A stretch of DNA of 64,000 nucleotides from Draconibacterium sp. (GTDB lineage Bacteria > Bacteroidota > Bacteroidia > Bacteroidales > Prolixibacteraceae): contig JADIYN010000024.1 of assembly GCA_016705335.1 (NCBI GenBank), positions 1 through 64,000 on the forward strand. Reading direction: 5' to 3'. Positions 28,636-38,899 of the stretch are shown here, in pieces; positions within the stretch are counted from its first letter, which is position 1, and each line of letters opens with the position of its first letter. The notes under the pieces are model-generated. The model was not told where the DNA came from, searched no databases, and worked only from the letters and a program-made list of their open reading frames with translations. The position numbers and the translations under genes were made by a program.

Positions 28636-31600
28636 TTAAAATGAGACATTGATTCCCATGGTAAATGATCTCATGGTTGGGTAACCCCTAATTTCTCTTA
28701 TAGTAGGATCATAATAATCGAAAGGTGAAATAGTAAATAAATTGGTACCTGTAAGCATCAATTTTACATTTGCCAGTTTTGCCTTTTCAACTATACTTTT
28801 AGGCAGTGAGTAATACAAGTTCAGGTACTGCAATCTTATGTAATTTCCACTTTTCAACCAGAAAGTTGATGCCTGGTGATCCATTGTATATTCCCATTCC
28901 ACAGCTTGCGGATATTCGGCGTCGATGTTTTCCGGTGTCCAGGAGTCGAGCCAGAATGCAGGAGGACGAACGCCTACGTGAAATCTGCGTCCGTAACCAT
29001 CGTTATACATATTTGATACACCCAAAGCCCCCTGAAAGAAAAAATCCACTCCAAATCACTTCCAGTCACCTTTTAGATTTAAACCATAAACATAGGGCGG
29101 TATACACCAGGTTCCAAGCCACTAACATCCTCAAAATTGAGTGCACCAAGTGCAGGTTGTAATCCAAAAATGGTGTATCCGTCAGGAAGTGCATCAATGT
29201 CAGCCTGTGTCCTTAAAATTCCCTTTGAAACCAGGCATGCTACGTAGTCAGTACTTCTGCCAATAGGGTTATCCACATCACGGACATTTTGCGGTACATC
29301 CTTTTCAATTATTTTATTTGTTGCATAGGTCAGATTTCCTTTAATTTCATAATTGAAATCTCCGGCTTTACCCAGGTAACCTATTTCAAATTCAACACCG
29401 TTGGCATCAACAATGCCATAATTCTCTGGTGGCATACTTCCGCCAAATGAAGCAGGAAGCGATACAATCCGTGTGTCAAGGATATCATAATTGTGGCGTT
29501 TATAATACTCCAAATTAAAATTACACCTTCAAAAATACGTGAGTCAATACCAATATTGAATTCTCGTGATTTCTCCCAGGTAAGTTTGTCGTTCACAATA
29601 CCATTATAAACTACCCTCGGGAGTGGTGAAGTTCCTATCATAAAGCTGCCATTGGTTCTGTATGATTCAGCCCATGCCCAGCCTCCAACAACATCGTTAC
29701 CCGCCAACCCATAGGTTGCGCGTAGTTTGAGGTAATTTAAAAATTCAACATTCATGAAATCTTCATTTGTTAAAACCCACCCCAATTGAACTGAAGGAAA
29801 ATTCCCCCACCGGTAATCAGGAGCAAATAACATGGAGCCATCACGACGAATAGTGGCGTTGAGGTAGTATTTTTGATCATATTCATAAGTTAGTCGCCCG
29901 ATATAAGATGCCCGTCCATACTCATATTCAGTTCCGTTTACATAAGAGTCAGTTCGTGCGCTTCCTGTTGCCCAGAACTGATCTCTCTGAAGTAACGGAA
30001 AATTCTCTCTTACTCCGGAAAACATCATATCAAATCCTTCACTCTGCTCATAAACCCCAACGGCATTGATATGGTGTTTGTCGAAAGTTCTGTCATAATT
30101 GGCAGAAAGGTTTAACTGGTAGCTTTTATTAGTTAACTGTCGTTCTCCCAGATATTCTTTACTTGGATAAGATGTTTGTCTGGAACCAGTAATTTCATCG
30201 GTATAAATTAAACCATGGCTTCCCAACTTAACAACATCATATACTGTTGGTTTAATTTCATAATGTTTATTGGTAGAGTTGAAAGTATTTCGGCTGAAAT
30301 TAACAGAAGCCTTCAAACCTTCAATTTTGGGTATTTTATAATTCAGTCCAATCTGAAAATCAGTATTCTGTTCTTTAGTGATATTAGTACCTCCCTGTTC
30401 AACAAATGCCAGTGGGTTTCCAATCCAACCTACATTAATGTAATGTCCGTCGGCTGTGATTGGTTTTGTAAAAGCCATATAGTACTGTAACCGCCCGATA
30501 AGAAACCCACCTTCAGCCTGAGAGTCGAAAGTATTGGCATTATCTTCCTGAAATGAGAACCTGGAGTTTTCACCTTCATTATAAGACATTTTAAATGTTC
30601 CGCTTAAATTGTCTGTAAATTTCATATCGAGGTTCGACCTGACATTGATTTTTTGAAAACCTGTTGTTTCTACAAATCCGGTTTGGTCGAAAAAAGAACC
30701 TGACACGAAATATTTAACTTTATCTGTTCCACCTGATGCAGTCAATGCATGTTTTTGCAAAACAGCATCCTGGTATGTATTATCATAATAAGCTTTTGCC
30801 GGGTCATTTGCAGTGTAATAAGCTACTTCCTCATCATCTGCAAAAGGCGCAGCATGAGACGCTGCGCGTGACATATTCTGATATTTAATTGCGTCACCAC
30901 TATTCATATATTCAGGTAATTGTGCCGGCCGGTCGAAACTGTAAGAATAATTGTAATCCAGCTTGAATTTTCCGGTTTCCCCTGTTTTTGTAGTTACAAG
31001 AATAACTCCGTTTGCAGCCCTTGCCCCATAAATTGCTCCTGAAGCAGCATCTTTCAAAACGGTAATGTTTTCAACTTCTGAATAATCCAGCGCATCGAAT
31101 GAACTCTTGTCACTAATTACGCCATCAATTACATAAAGCGGGGCATTTCCCGTACTTTTCCATGTATTAACAGCACGAACCTGGATTTCAGCGGCATAAC
31201 CAGGCATCCCTGAACGCTGCGTAACATAAACACCACTGATACGACCCGCCAGTCCATTTGAAAGATTGGGAACCGGGAGATTTTCAACTACCTCAGCGTT
31301 CATTGTGGAAATAGCCCCGGTAATGGATTGTTTTTTCTGTGTGCCATATCCAATCGCAACAACTTCTTCCAATCCAATTGCATCAATTTCCATTGTAATA
31401 TTGATTGAAGTTTGATTACCAACTTCAACTTCCTGTGATTTCATACCGATAAACGAAAATTGCAGAGTAGCATTATCTGGAACATTTTTCAACAAATAAA
31501 ATCCATCATTATTGGTTACCGTGCCCAACGCAGTGCCTTTTACCAAAACTGTTACGCCCGGCATTGCTTCATTTTGAATATCCGTTACCTTTCCAGTAAT

Positions 31601-32017
31601 CGTTCCTTCCTGCTGCATCCAGGCTATCACTTCACTATCATCTGTCTTACTTTTTGAAGGTTTAATAAGGATTAAGTTATCATCCCTTACATCAAAAACC
31701 ATATCCTGCTCCTTAAACAGCTCCGGAAGAATTTTTTCAACTGTCTCATTCGTTATATTAATGGTCACCCGTCGTTCTACATTAACCTGCTCGCGCTGAT
31801 AAAAAAAGCGAAACTCGCTATTGTCTTCAATCTCACGGAGAACATCAACTACACGTTTGTTATTTATATCAAAACTAAACCTTGTGGCTTGCGAATAAAC
31901 TGTAGCCGAAACCTGAAGAAAACAAGCCACCATAAGAATAAACGTTAGTTTCATAATCAGTAATAATTTTCGTTTCCTTCCCAAATACTGGGAAAATCCA
32001 ATTCCAATTTTTTTCAT
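28636..32017 (-). CDS. SusC/RagA TonB-dependent receptor with STN domain, frame-broken
   Basis: Outer-membrane importer, about 1125 residues joined. I start at ATG 32017 (MKKIGIGFSQYLGRKRK, then a signal peptide ending ATVYSQ) rather than the TTG at 32122. Domains: STN (FSFDINNKRVVDVLREIED, about 45-115), carboxypeptidase-D-like regulatory domain (GTITGKVTDIQNEAMPGVTV), plug with LEEVVAIGYGTQKKQSITGA and ANGVILVTTKTGETGKF, and the 22-strand barrel. The first frame ends in a shift at about 29518 (one A missing; true reading GVNFNLEYYKRHNYD). The second, 29513-29079, shifts near 29100 to PPYVYGLNLKGDW. An in-frame TGA lies at 29058-29056 before FGVDFFFQG, and 29049-28636 ends in MGINVSF. The STN domain marks it as a partner of the FecR/sigma pair next door. 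Confidence 0.92.
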
Positions 32018-32048
32018 AAATTTGTAATTATTAATGTGGTTTATAATT

Positions 32049-32109
32049 GGTGTTGACAGCACCTTTTTTAATGCATTCTGACCGGCAGGTGTTGACAGCA
32101 CTTGCCGGT
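32049..32109 (-). promoter_or_regulatory. Repeated dyad and hairpin upstream of susC-like gene
   Basis: GGTGTTGACAGCAC occurs at 32049-32062 and again at 32088-32101, 39 bases apart, in the 134-bp gap before the SusC start. The core GTGTTGACAGCAC is nearly self-complementary around its centre (one mismatch pair). The second copy is also enclosed by a 7-bp inverted repeat, ACCGGCA at 32081-32087 and TGCCGGT at 32103-32109. It may be an operator pair or an RNA leader structure; no binding protein can be named. Confidence 0.45.
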
Positions 32110-32129
32110 TTAATTTTTTCAAGTTTAGT

Positions 32130-32152
32130 TTACTTCATATTTTTATCCTCCT
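32130..32152 (-). promoter_or_regulatory. Strong Shine-Dalgarno before a two-codon leader ORF
   Basis: AGGAGG at 32152-32147 overlaps the FecR stop codon and lies 8 bases before ATG-AAG-TAA at 32138-32130. A perfect Shine-Dalgarno is unusual in Bacteroidota, and the frame it serves is only Met-Lys. It could be a translated leader, or the remains of a longer reading frame altered by an indel. Confidence 0.35.
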
Positions 32153-33161
32153 ATTTTTTTGTTATTACTATGAGCTGACCTTTTATACTGTATTTAACAG
32201 GCAGAGTTTCTTTAAGTAAATCAAGAACCTCAAGTATAGTTTCATCTTTAATTGTACCGTCGTAATGGTAATCGAGAATTACATTATCAGTAATTTCGAT
32301 ATCAACCCCGAATTTACGTTCCAACAACACAATCAATTCTTTTAAATTCATATTGATAAAAATGATTTTATTGTCTTTCCATGAAGTAAACAGCCGGGTA
32401 TTGACCTCCTTTATTTCAATAGATCTATTTTGTAAATTATAAACCAATTGTTCACCGGGGCTTAGATTTACATTTTCAAACGAAATAAAGTTTTCCGGCG
32501 AGCTGACAAGTACACTGCCGCTTTCGAGCGTTGTGACAATTTCCTGATCAGTTTTATATGCTCTTACATTGAATTTAGTACCCAAAACATTTACGTCATA
32601 AAATGAGGTATGTACAACAAATGGTTTCTTTTTGTTTTTGGTAACATTAAACCATGCTTCTCCATCAAGAAACACTTCCCTTTTGTTTTTTTTGAGTTCT
32701 TCCTTATATTTTATCTGAGAACCCGCATTGAGGAAAACAATGGTACTATCAGGTAATATCACCTGAGAAATTGAACCTTTGGGTGCTATGGAAGTATAAT
32801 AAACCGGTTTTGTTTTTTTTAGATATTGGAAAGAAAATCCCAATAACAAGCCAACAATTAAAACTGCAGCAATTTTCATTCCCGCAAAAAAAATCCTTTT
32901 CCTTTTTCCTTTTAACCTGTAATCAGGCTCCAGGTTAATCCGGTGGTGTATTTTATCAAGTATTCCTGAAAATTCTTCTTTTGGGATTTCCGGGTGAGGG
33001 AAAATTTCATCATTGTTCCAACTTTCAAAAAGCGTTGGGCGCAAATCCAGATTATGATAGGGATCGGCAAATAAATTTATGGCACTATCCAATTCCTCAC
33101 GCGTACAATTACCTTGTAAATACTTATGAACTAACGTTTTTATATCGTGTTCCTTAATCAT
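32151..33161 (-). CDS. FecR-family anti-sigma factor
   Basis: An intact 336-residue inner-membrane regulator. The cytoplasmic part (residues 1-89) contains the N-terminal helical segment that binds the sigma factor; one transmembrane helix lies at about 90-113 (IFFAGMKIAAVLIVGLLLGF). The periplasmic FecR domain follows, with GSISQVILPDSTIVFLNAGS near 130, REVFLDGEAWFNV, PFVVHTSFYDVNVLGTKFNV and the C-terminal STN-like repeat FINMNLKELIVLLERKFG, all typical. In this family the periplasmic domain contacts the STN domain of the neighbouring SusC and, on substrate import, releases the sigma factor. It lies between the sigma gene (458-bp gap) and SusC. Confidence 0.95.
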   Translation of the reverse strand: MIKEHDIKTLVHKYLQGNCTREELDSAINLFADPYHNLDLRPTLFESWNNDEIFPHPEIPKEEFSGILDKIHHRINLEPDYRLKGKRKRIFFAGMKIAAVLIVGLLLGFSFQYLKKTKPVYYTSIAPKGSISQVILPDSTIVFLNAGSQIKYKEELKKNKREVFLDGEAWFNVTKNKKKPFVVHTSFYDVNVLGTKFNVRAYKTDQEIVTTLESGSVLVSSPENFISFENVNLSPGEQLVYNLQNRSIEIKEVNTRLFTSWKDNKIIFINMNLKELIVLLERKFGVDIEITDNVILDYHYDGTIKDETILEVLDLLKETLPVKYSIKGQLIVITKK

Positions 33162-33619
33162 TCCTGTTTTTTATTATATAGACTTTTTTGAAGAAGTTAA
33201 ATTAAATTCCCTTTCCTGGGAAAGGGAATTTTTTTACTAACTAACCAAAACTAAACTATGAAAAATTTTAATGTCTATTAGTAATACGCTAAAAATGGAT
33301 TACCCCCCAAGAGAAATGCATTTTTTTTAATGATATATTCAGTATTCGAAAAGTTGACTTTACCGGTGATCAATAATGAGAATGTTACTGCAGCATTATT
33401 CAACAAATAAATATAAAATTGAATTTTCTACATTTCACTACACTATTATCCATCAGTTGAAGTATGATTTTCTACACATTTTAAAATAGCAAACCTTTGA
33501 AAAACAATAAAGTGTAATGAACTCAAAGATGAGTAAATCGACTTTAAAACTTTCTCATCCTGTTTTTTATCAAAAAATGACAAGGTAAAAATTCAGTTAA
33601 TACTCAAAAGGAAAGATAT
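33162..33619. other. 458-bp gap between sigma and FecR genes
   Basis: No open frame with coding character on either strand. It holds the perfect hairpin at 33204-33231 described separately and is otherwise AT-rich. A TAGTTTTG sequence on the minus strand (33253-33246) matches the Bacteroidota -7 consensus, but no -33 partner is visible. Confidence 0.6.
33204..33231. terminator. Perfect 13-bp hairpin between sigma and FecR genes
   Basis: AAATTCCCTTTCC (33204-33216) is followed after two bases by its exact reverse complement (33219-33231). On the plus strand a T run continues the right arm. On the minus strand, the direction of transcription, the stem is preceded by A and followed by an AT-rich tail, so it could end the sigma transcript or act in the FecR leader, 43 bases before the FecR start. 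Confidence 0.55.
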
Positions 33620-34198
33620 TTAGTAAAATAGAGAAACAAGTAGCAACATGGGTAAAAAATCATTCCCAAGACTAAGTTTAATGTGCTTTATTGCCAGTCC
33701 AATCTGGTTTTCCACTGTTTTAACATTTATGCTTAACTTTTCGGCTATTTCTTTGTGGGACAGCCCATTTTCACGACTCATCAGGTAAATTTGCTTTCTT
33801 TTTTCAGGTAGTTCACTCACTGCCAACTCAATCCGTTTATTCAATGTGTCAAAGTCAGTAGTCGAGTTCAAACTGTCATCTCCCAAATCAAAATATTCCT
33901 GAAGAAAACTTCTATATTCCTTATCTTTTAGTCGCAACCTCAGCTGATCAATTACAAGATGGTATGAAATTGTAAACAAATAGGATTTGAATGATTTAAA
34001 AGAATCAATCTCATTTCGTTTATTCCATATACGAAAAAAAGATTCCTGTACAATTTCCTTCGAATCTTCACTATTTTTAAGTAATGAAAATGAAAAATGA
34101 AAAAGTTTATCGCTGTATTTTTGAAATAAAGCATCAAATGCTTTTACCTCATTTTTTTTCAGCAAAGAAACCAATAGTTTGTCATTTTCATTTTGCAT
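33620..34198 (-). CDS. ECF-type (FecI-like) RNA polymerase sigma-70 factor
   Basis: An intact 192-residue sigma factor. Region 2 is at about 18-85 (FDALFQKYSDKLFHFSFSLL, then EIVQESFFRIWNKR) and region 4 at about 120-180 with a helix-turn-helix (GLSHKEIAEKLSINVKTVEN). The spacing, and the absence of regions 1 and 3, place it in the Bacteroidota FecI-like ECF group. The last 14 residues are unusually hydrophobic (DFLPMLLLVSLFY), a common trait of this group. Released from FecR, it should direct transcription of the susC/susD genes and perhaps of the enzyme genes. Being upstream of FecR and separated by a hairpin-containing gap, it probably has its own promoter. Confidence 0.95.
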   Translation of the reverse strand: MQNENDKLLVSLLKKNEVKAFDALFQKYSDKLFHFSFSLLKNSEDSKEIVQESFFRIWNKRNEIDSFKSFKSYLFTISYHLVIDQLRLRLKDKEYRSFLQEYFDLGDDSLNSTTDFDTLNKRIELAVSELPEKRKQIYLMSRENGLSHKEIAEKLSINVKTVENQIGLAIKHIKLSLGNDFLPMLLLVSLFY

Positions 34199-34647
34199 AA
34201 AAATCGTTTAGTTTAGTTTCGGTGAAGTATAATATATTTAACAATACAACCCTGTTTATGCCCAATTTGTTTGAAAAAAGATAATCCAAAAACAAGTTGT
34301 GCTGATTGGAACTCAAATTTCGATAGATTCGTCAACATTACCAAATCTAATTTTAATACCTTCTTTTGTTAATTATAATTCCCTCTGATATTTGCCACCT
34401 CTCACAAAAATGACAACACGAATACAAATATATTTTACTTCTATTTATCAGTAATATTTCTAACATGATAATTTGATAATTTATTCAGCTAATAGTTACA
34501 TAGTTTCTATTTTCAATTATTTAAAACATGCGAATAATATAATAATTGGATACCTTTTATTTTCAAAATGTTTAATAATCTTTAAGTGGTTTTTAATTTT
34601 AGATTTAGTGCCAGATTAAAAAAATATTTTAGCTTTCCATTTATCAC
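34199..34647. other. 449-bp gap upstream of the sigma gene
   Basis: AT-rich, with no coding frame on either strand. It should contain the promoter of the sigma gene. TAGATTTG on the minus strand (34349-34342) fits the -7 consensus TAnnTTTG, but the expected -33 TTG is not present at the normal spacing. No hairpin terminator for the GH3 gene is visible here. Confidence 0.6.
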
Positions 34648-37302
34648 TTACCGAACTTCCAAAATCCCCCTCAACCGGATATCTTTTGATGAAGCGCCGA
34701 TCATTATTCTGAAATCACCAGGTTCTACAACTTTTTTCAGGTCGATATCCAGCATCAATAACATTTCAGAATTAATTGTGAAAGTTACTTCTTTTGTTTC
34801 TCCTGGATTTAGATGAATACGTTGAAAACCTTTTAACTCCGTTACCGGACGTGCAACCGATGCAAATTCATCGTGTATATACAACTGAACAACCTCATCT
34901 CCAGCCAGCCTGCCAGAATTTGTAATTTTACAGCGAACTAAAGTTGAATCAGAAGTTGTAATACTGCTTTTTTCGATTTGCAAATCAGCATATTCAAAAG
35001 TGGTATAACTCAATCCGTAACCAAACGGGAAAAGCGGCTGCCCAGTAAGGTTGTTGTAATCGTCGCCACGGCCGGTGGGCTTGTGATTATAAACCAGTGG
35101 AAGTTGTCCTTCGAAAACAGAAATGTTATTGGCAGGCGGCCAGCAGGATTGTAATCGCCAAATAAAACATCGGCAACGGCATTTCCCCCTTCCTCGCCCG
35201 GATACCAGACATCAATAATTGCCGGAACATTTTTTAGCCAGTTATTCATCGTAATTGCGCTACCACCCACAAGAACAACCACCACCGGAGTACCTGTTTC
35301 TGCAATCCTGTTAATCAATTCTTCCTGACGGCCGGGCAAACTCAAATAAGCACGGTCACGGAACTCACCTTCTTCAATTCCAATCGCAACCACGGCAACA
35401 TCGCTTTTAGCAGCCAGCGCAACGGCATTCGCTATTTCCTCCGATTGATTATTGTTCACATTTACATTCCAAACCAAACGAAAGAAAGCATTTCCGGCAG
35501 GTTCATAATATTCAATTCGAATATCATATTCTTTATTTTTTTCGAAATAATAATTGGCAACAATTGTTTGTTTGCTGAGTTTTTTCCAGTTGTCAATTAT
35601 TAATTTACCATTCAGAAATAAGCGGTATCCATCGTTTCCATCAATTCCAATTTTAAATTTTCCTGTTTCGGGAGACTTAATTTTCCAGTCCATCGAACAG
35701 AATAAAATCGTATGAAAAGTTTTCAGGATCGGGTGAAAACAGTGTCCATTGAAATTGTACTTTCTGATCAATCCGTGTAAAAACCGGCTCTCCTTCTAAA
35801 GTCACATTATTAAAATATTCTCCAATTAATCCCTTTTGCTTTATTCCATCCGTTGAGCACGACAAAAAATCAGATCCAACCGTTACATATTCAATATTTT
35901 CACGATCGCAACCTATAGAATACTGAACATCAACATCATTTCCCAGTTTATTCTTTATACCATCCAAAATACTAACCGGTTTAATACCCGGGCCACTGTA
36001 TCCACCCAAACGGGCTTCTGCAGCATCGGCTCCAATAACTGCAACAGATTTTACTGAATTGGAAAGTGGCAAGGTTTGATTCTCATTTTTAAGAAGCACA
36101 ATTGATTCTGTGCAGCTTTTTTAGCCAACTGCCTGTGTGTCGAATGTCCGTTCCATTCGCCTGCAGTTTTTGTGTCAATGTATGGATTATCAAATAATCC
36201 TAGTTCAAATTTCATTGTTAACACCCTCGAAACTGCCTTGTCAATGGTTTGCTGATCAATTCTTCCATCGTAAAACGGTGGAGAGAACAATTTGTAATGA
36301 TCATAACTTGTCTGAAAAATTACATCAAGACCATTGTTAACCGAATTGGCAGTCGATTCAGGATAATCTTTGGCAGTAAAATGCAAAACATTTGCGCCTC
36401 CTGTTGCACCGGCATCAGAAATTACAAAACCTTTAAATCCCCATTCTTCCTTAAGTATTTGATTTAGAAGCCAGTCGTTTGCTGTACACGGGCTACCGTC
36501 AAGTGAATTGTAAGAAGTCATTACCGACCGCGAACCACCGCGTTTAAAACAGGATTCAAACGGAGGAGATAAATTTCGCGTAAAGACGTTCGTTCCAATG
36601 AATCGGGTAACTGTCGCGACCACCATCACCAACATTTGCCAGATAATGTTTCGGAGTGGTAATTACACCCATTTTTTCAAATTCAGAAACAAAAGCAACA
36701 CCCATTTCTGAACTCTGGAATGGATCTTCTCCATAAGTCTCTTCGGTTCGGCCCCAACGAACATCGCTGGCAATATTTACAACAGGCGATAAAATCTGCC
36801 TGATTCCGCGGGTTTTACATTCGATGGCAATAGCTTTGGAAACCTGGAGCATAAGTTCTGTATCCCATGTTGCTGCCAAAGCAATCGACTGCGGAAAAGC
36901 AGTAGCTCCACGTCTGACCAGTCCGTGCAATGCTTCATCAAACGGAATAATTGGTATGCCCAAACGACTTTCTTCGATAAAAAACCGCTGCATTTGATTT
37001 ACTTTTTCAGCAGTTTCATTAGCTGAAGCACCTGCTGCGTAGTTCAACATTTGTCCGGCAACTTCTGCATTCTGCCCAACTGTACCAACCTGAAATCCAA
37101 AGATTCCGGTTTTGTATTTTTCCTTGTCTTTTCCCAAATCACCCGGAATCATAAACATTTGCCAGAATTTCTCTTCAGGGGTCATCCTCGAAAGCAAGTC
37201 TTTTACCCGCTCTTCAACAGGTAATTTCGGATCTTTGTATGGCTGTGCTTTAACCTGAATAAACAGGGGGAAAATCAAAAATGCAAGAATTATGTTTTTC
37301 AT
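34648..37302 (-). CDS. GH3 glycosidase with PA14 insert, heavily frame-broken
   Basis: About 880 residues when joined, a probable beta-glucosidase/beta-xylosidase. The pieces are 37302-36556 (signal peptide, TPEEKFWQMFMIPGDLG, RLGIPIIPFDEALHG, FPQSIALAATWD, RWGRTEETYGEDP), 36635-36051 (GFVISDAGATGGANV with the nucleophile Asp), 36099-35677 (LLKNENQTLPL, then PA14 start IGEYFNNVTLEGEPVF), 35771-35010 (PA14 end, GEEGGNAVADVLFGDYNPAGRLPITF) and 35013-34648 (Fn3-like end, SYTTFEYADL to RLRGILEV). Two breaks near 36583 and 36565 fit one lost T and one lost C; restoring both gives RLLREIYLPPFESCF. A PA14 domain inserted in the second GH3 domain is known to shape the active site in this family. No other gene lies within 61 bases upstream. 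Confidence 0.88.
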
Positions 37303-37363
37303 TATTTAGTTTTCTTTCTCTTTCAAAAAAAATTACGATAAATCCAGGTTTTTGATATTTCCT

Positions 37364-38852
37364 TTATAAAGGTTTCTCTATTAATAATGCCTGATCCTTT
37401 TCAACCGTCAGAATAAGTTTACCCTTATTTATTTGTGCCGAACCAATTTTCATCTTCCCGTTGATGGTAATGACAGAAAGTTGTACTTCTTTCACATTGC
37501 CCCAGCTTTCTGGTAGTGTCCATGTTTTATTTTGATATCCATTTTTACTGTATGCAATTATTGAAGGCTTTTTTATCCAGACTGCCGGAATAAAAACATC
37601 GTCGTTTTCAACCAGCGATACACTACCCTGCTTAAGCATGAAATTGCCGTTTACAAGTGAGGTACTGACATTGTTTGAAAATTGCACCATTTTATTATCC
37701 TCATTTACCACAATATATTGCCTTTCAAGCTGGTTCAGAAAATACCAAAACGGCTGTTTTATTGCAAAACTGGTAAATAAAACCCGTGAGGTTTTGAGGG
37801 TCTTTTTTCACAACATCCTCGCTGTGCATGCTTGTCCCAAAGAGTTTTCCCCATTCGCTATTATCCTGTCCACCACAATAATACGAAGCAGGCCATTTCA
37901 AATATTTATCAAAGCCACTAAACCACCATGCCATTGACTGAAAGCCTTCAAAAGATGTTTCGCGTAAAAAATCAACACCTTCGCTTGTAACATCAATTCC
38001 TTTCGATGCCCAATACCTGAAAATATTAATTTGGGCTTCTGTTTCATCTTCAACAGTGAAATTCAGGAATGGACTTGTTACTCCCTTAGTTAAATCCACA
38101 TGGTATTTCCCGTTGGCTTCAAATACCGGAACCGGAGGCCATGTATGAAATGCGTCAATATGCACAGTTCCGGCTTTTTGAATGGGCAGAAGTGTGCAAA
38201 GACTGTCAATCCTCTTTTGCGTAAATCCAGTTTTCCATTCCTGTGCATAACTTATCGGGTGACCCCATTCACAGGCACGTAAAGTTCCATCGGCATTTTT
38301 TGCAATGATGTTGTTTTTCACATATGCATCCCATAAAGGACTGTCTTCATAAGCATCGAACATATTGATATGAAGACTTACCGTTGTATGGTATTTTTCA
38401 GCCTCTTTCATCAGCCATTTCAGACTTTCAAGGGCATTTGCATCTTCCTGTCGTTTTAGCTTTTCATTCCCTTCAAACCACGCGGGATATTTTGAGTCGT
38501 GCCCATTGTATTGCATTGCCAGCCAAATCACGATCTTTTGGAATTCCGAGTGTCAGGTTATCAATTTTTCTTATTACATCAAGTGCCTGTTCAAAATTTA
38601 GAAAGACTTCTGATTTTCCATTGTCTTTCATCTTCAGTTTACCGTCGAAAAAAGCCTGCGACATGAATAATTTCATTGTCAGCGTTTGGTGGTAGTCATG
38701 TTGTTTTGTAATGTGTTGTTTAAGGTCTTTTGGATAAGCAATAAACGATGTATCAGGAAATTCATTTTGAAAAATACCTTTGCCGTAAACAGGTACAGTT
38801 AAAACTGGACTACTAATATTATAGCAATTAAAACTTTCATATTTGATTTCAT
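37364..38852 (-). CDS. GH101-like TIM-barrel glycosidase, frame-broken
   Basis: About 495 residues joined. An ATG at 38852 gives a hydrophobic leader (MKSNMKVLIAIILVVQ), then the frame shifts to PVLTVPVYGKGIFQNEF and runs on through 38676 (FDGKLKMKDNGKSEVFLNFE). After another shift near 38535 (reading IVIWLAMQYNGHDSKYPAWF), the frame 38531-37725 holds the barrel: TVSLHINMFDAYEDSPLWD, AGTVHIDAFHTWPP and GIDVTSEGVDFLRE. A third shift near 37725 leads to the C-terminal beta domain ending at 37364. The GHDSKYP stretch and the placement of an Asp (HIDAF) and a Glu (TSEG) on successive strands resemble the GH101 endo-alpha-N-acetylgalactosaminidase barrel, but it is much shorter than GH101 enzymes (over 1000 residues). 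Family assignment is tentative. Confidence 0.55.
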
Positions 38853-38899
38853 TTTAAGGCTGGTTTTAGATTTTAGTTGAAAATATGCTGTTTAACCAC

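Noticed and set aside
34342..34349. TAGATTTG as -7 element of the sigma gene promoter (also similar at 33246-33253 and 3918-3925)
   Set aside because: The short consensus occurs by chance in AT-rich DNA and none of the three has a -33 TTG at the usual spacing.
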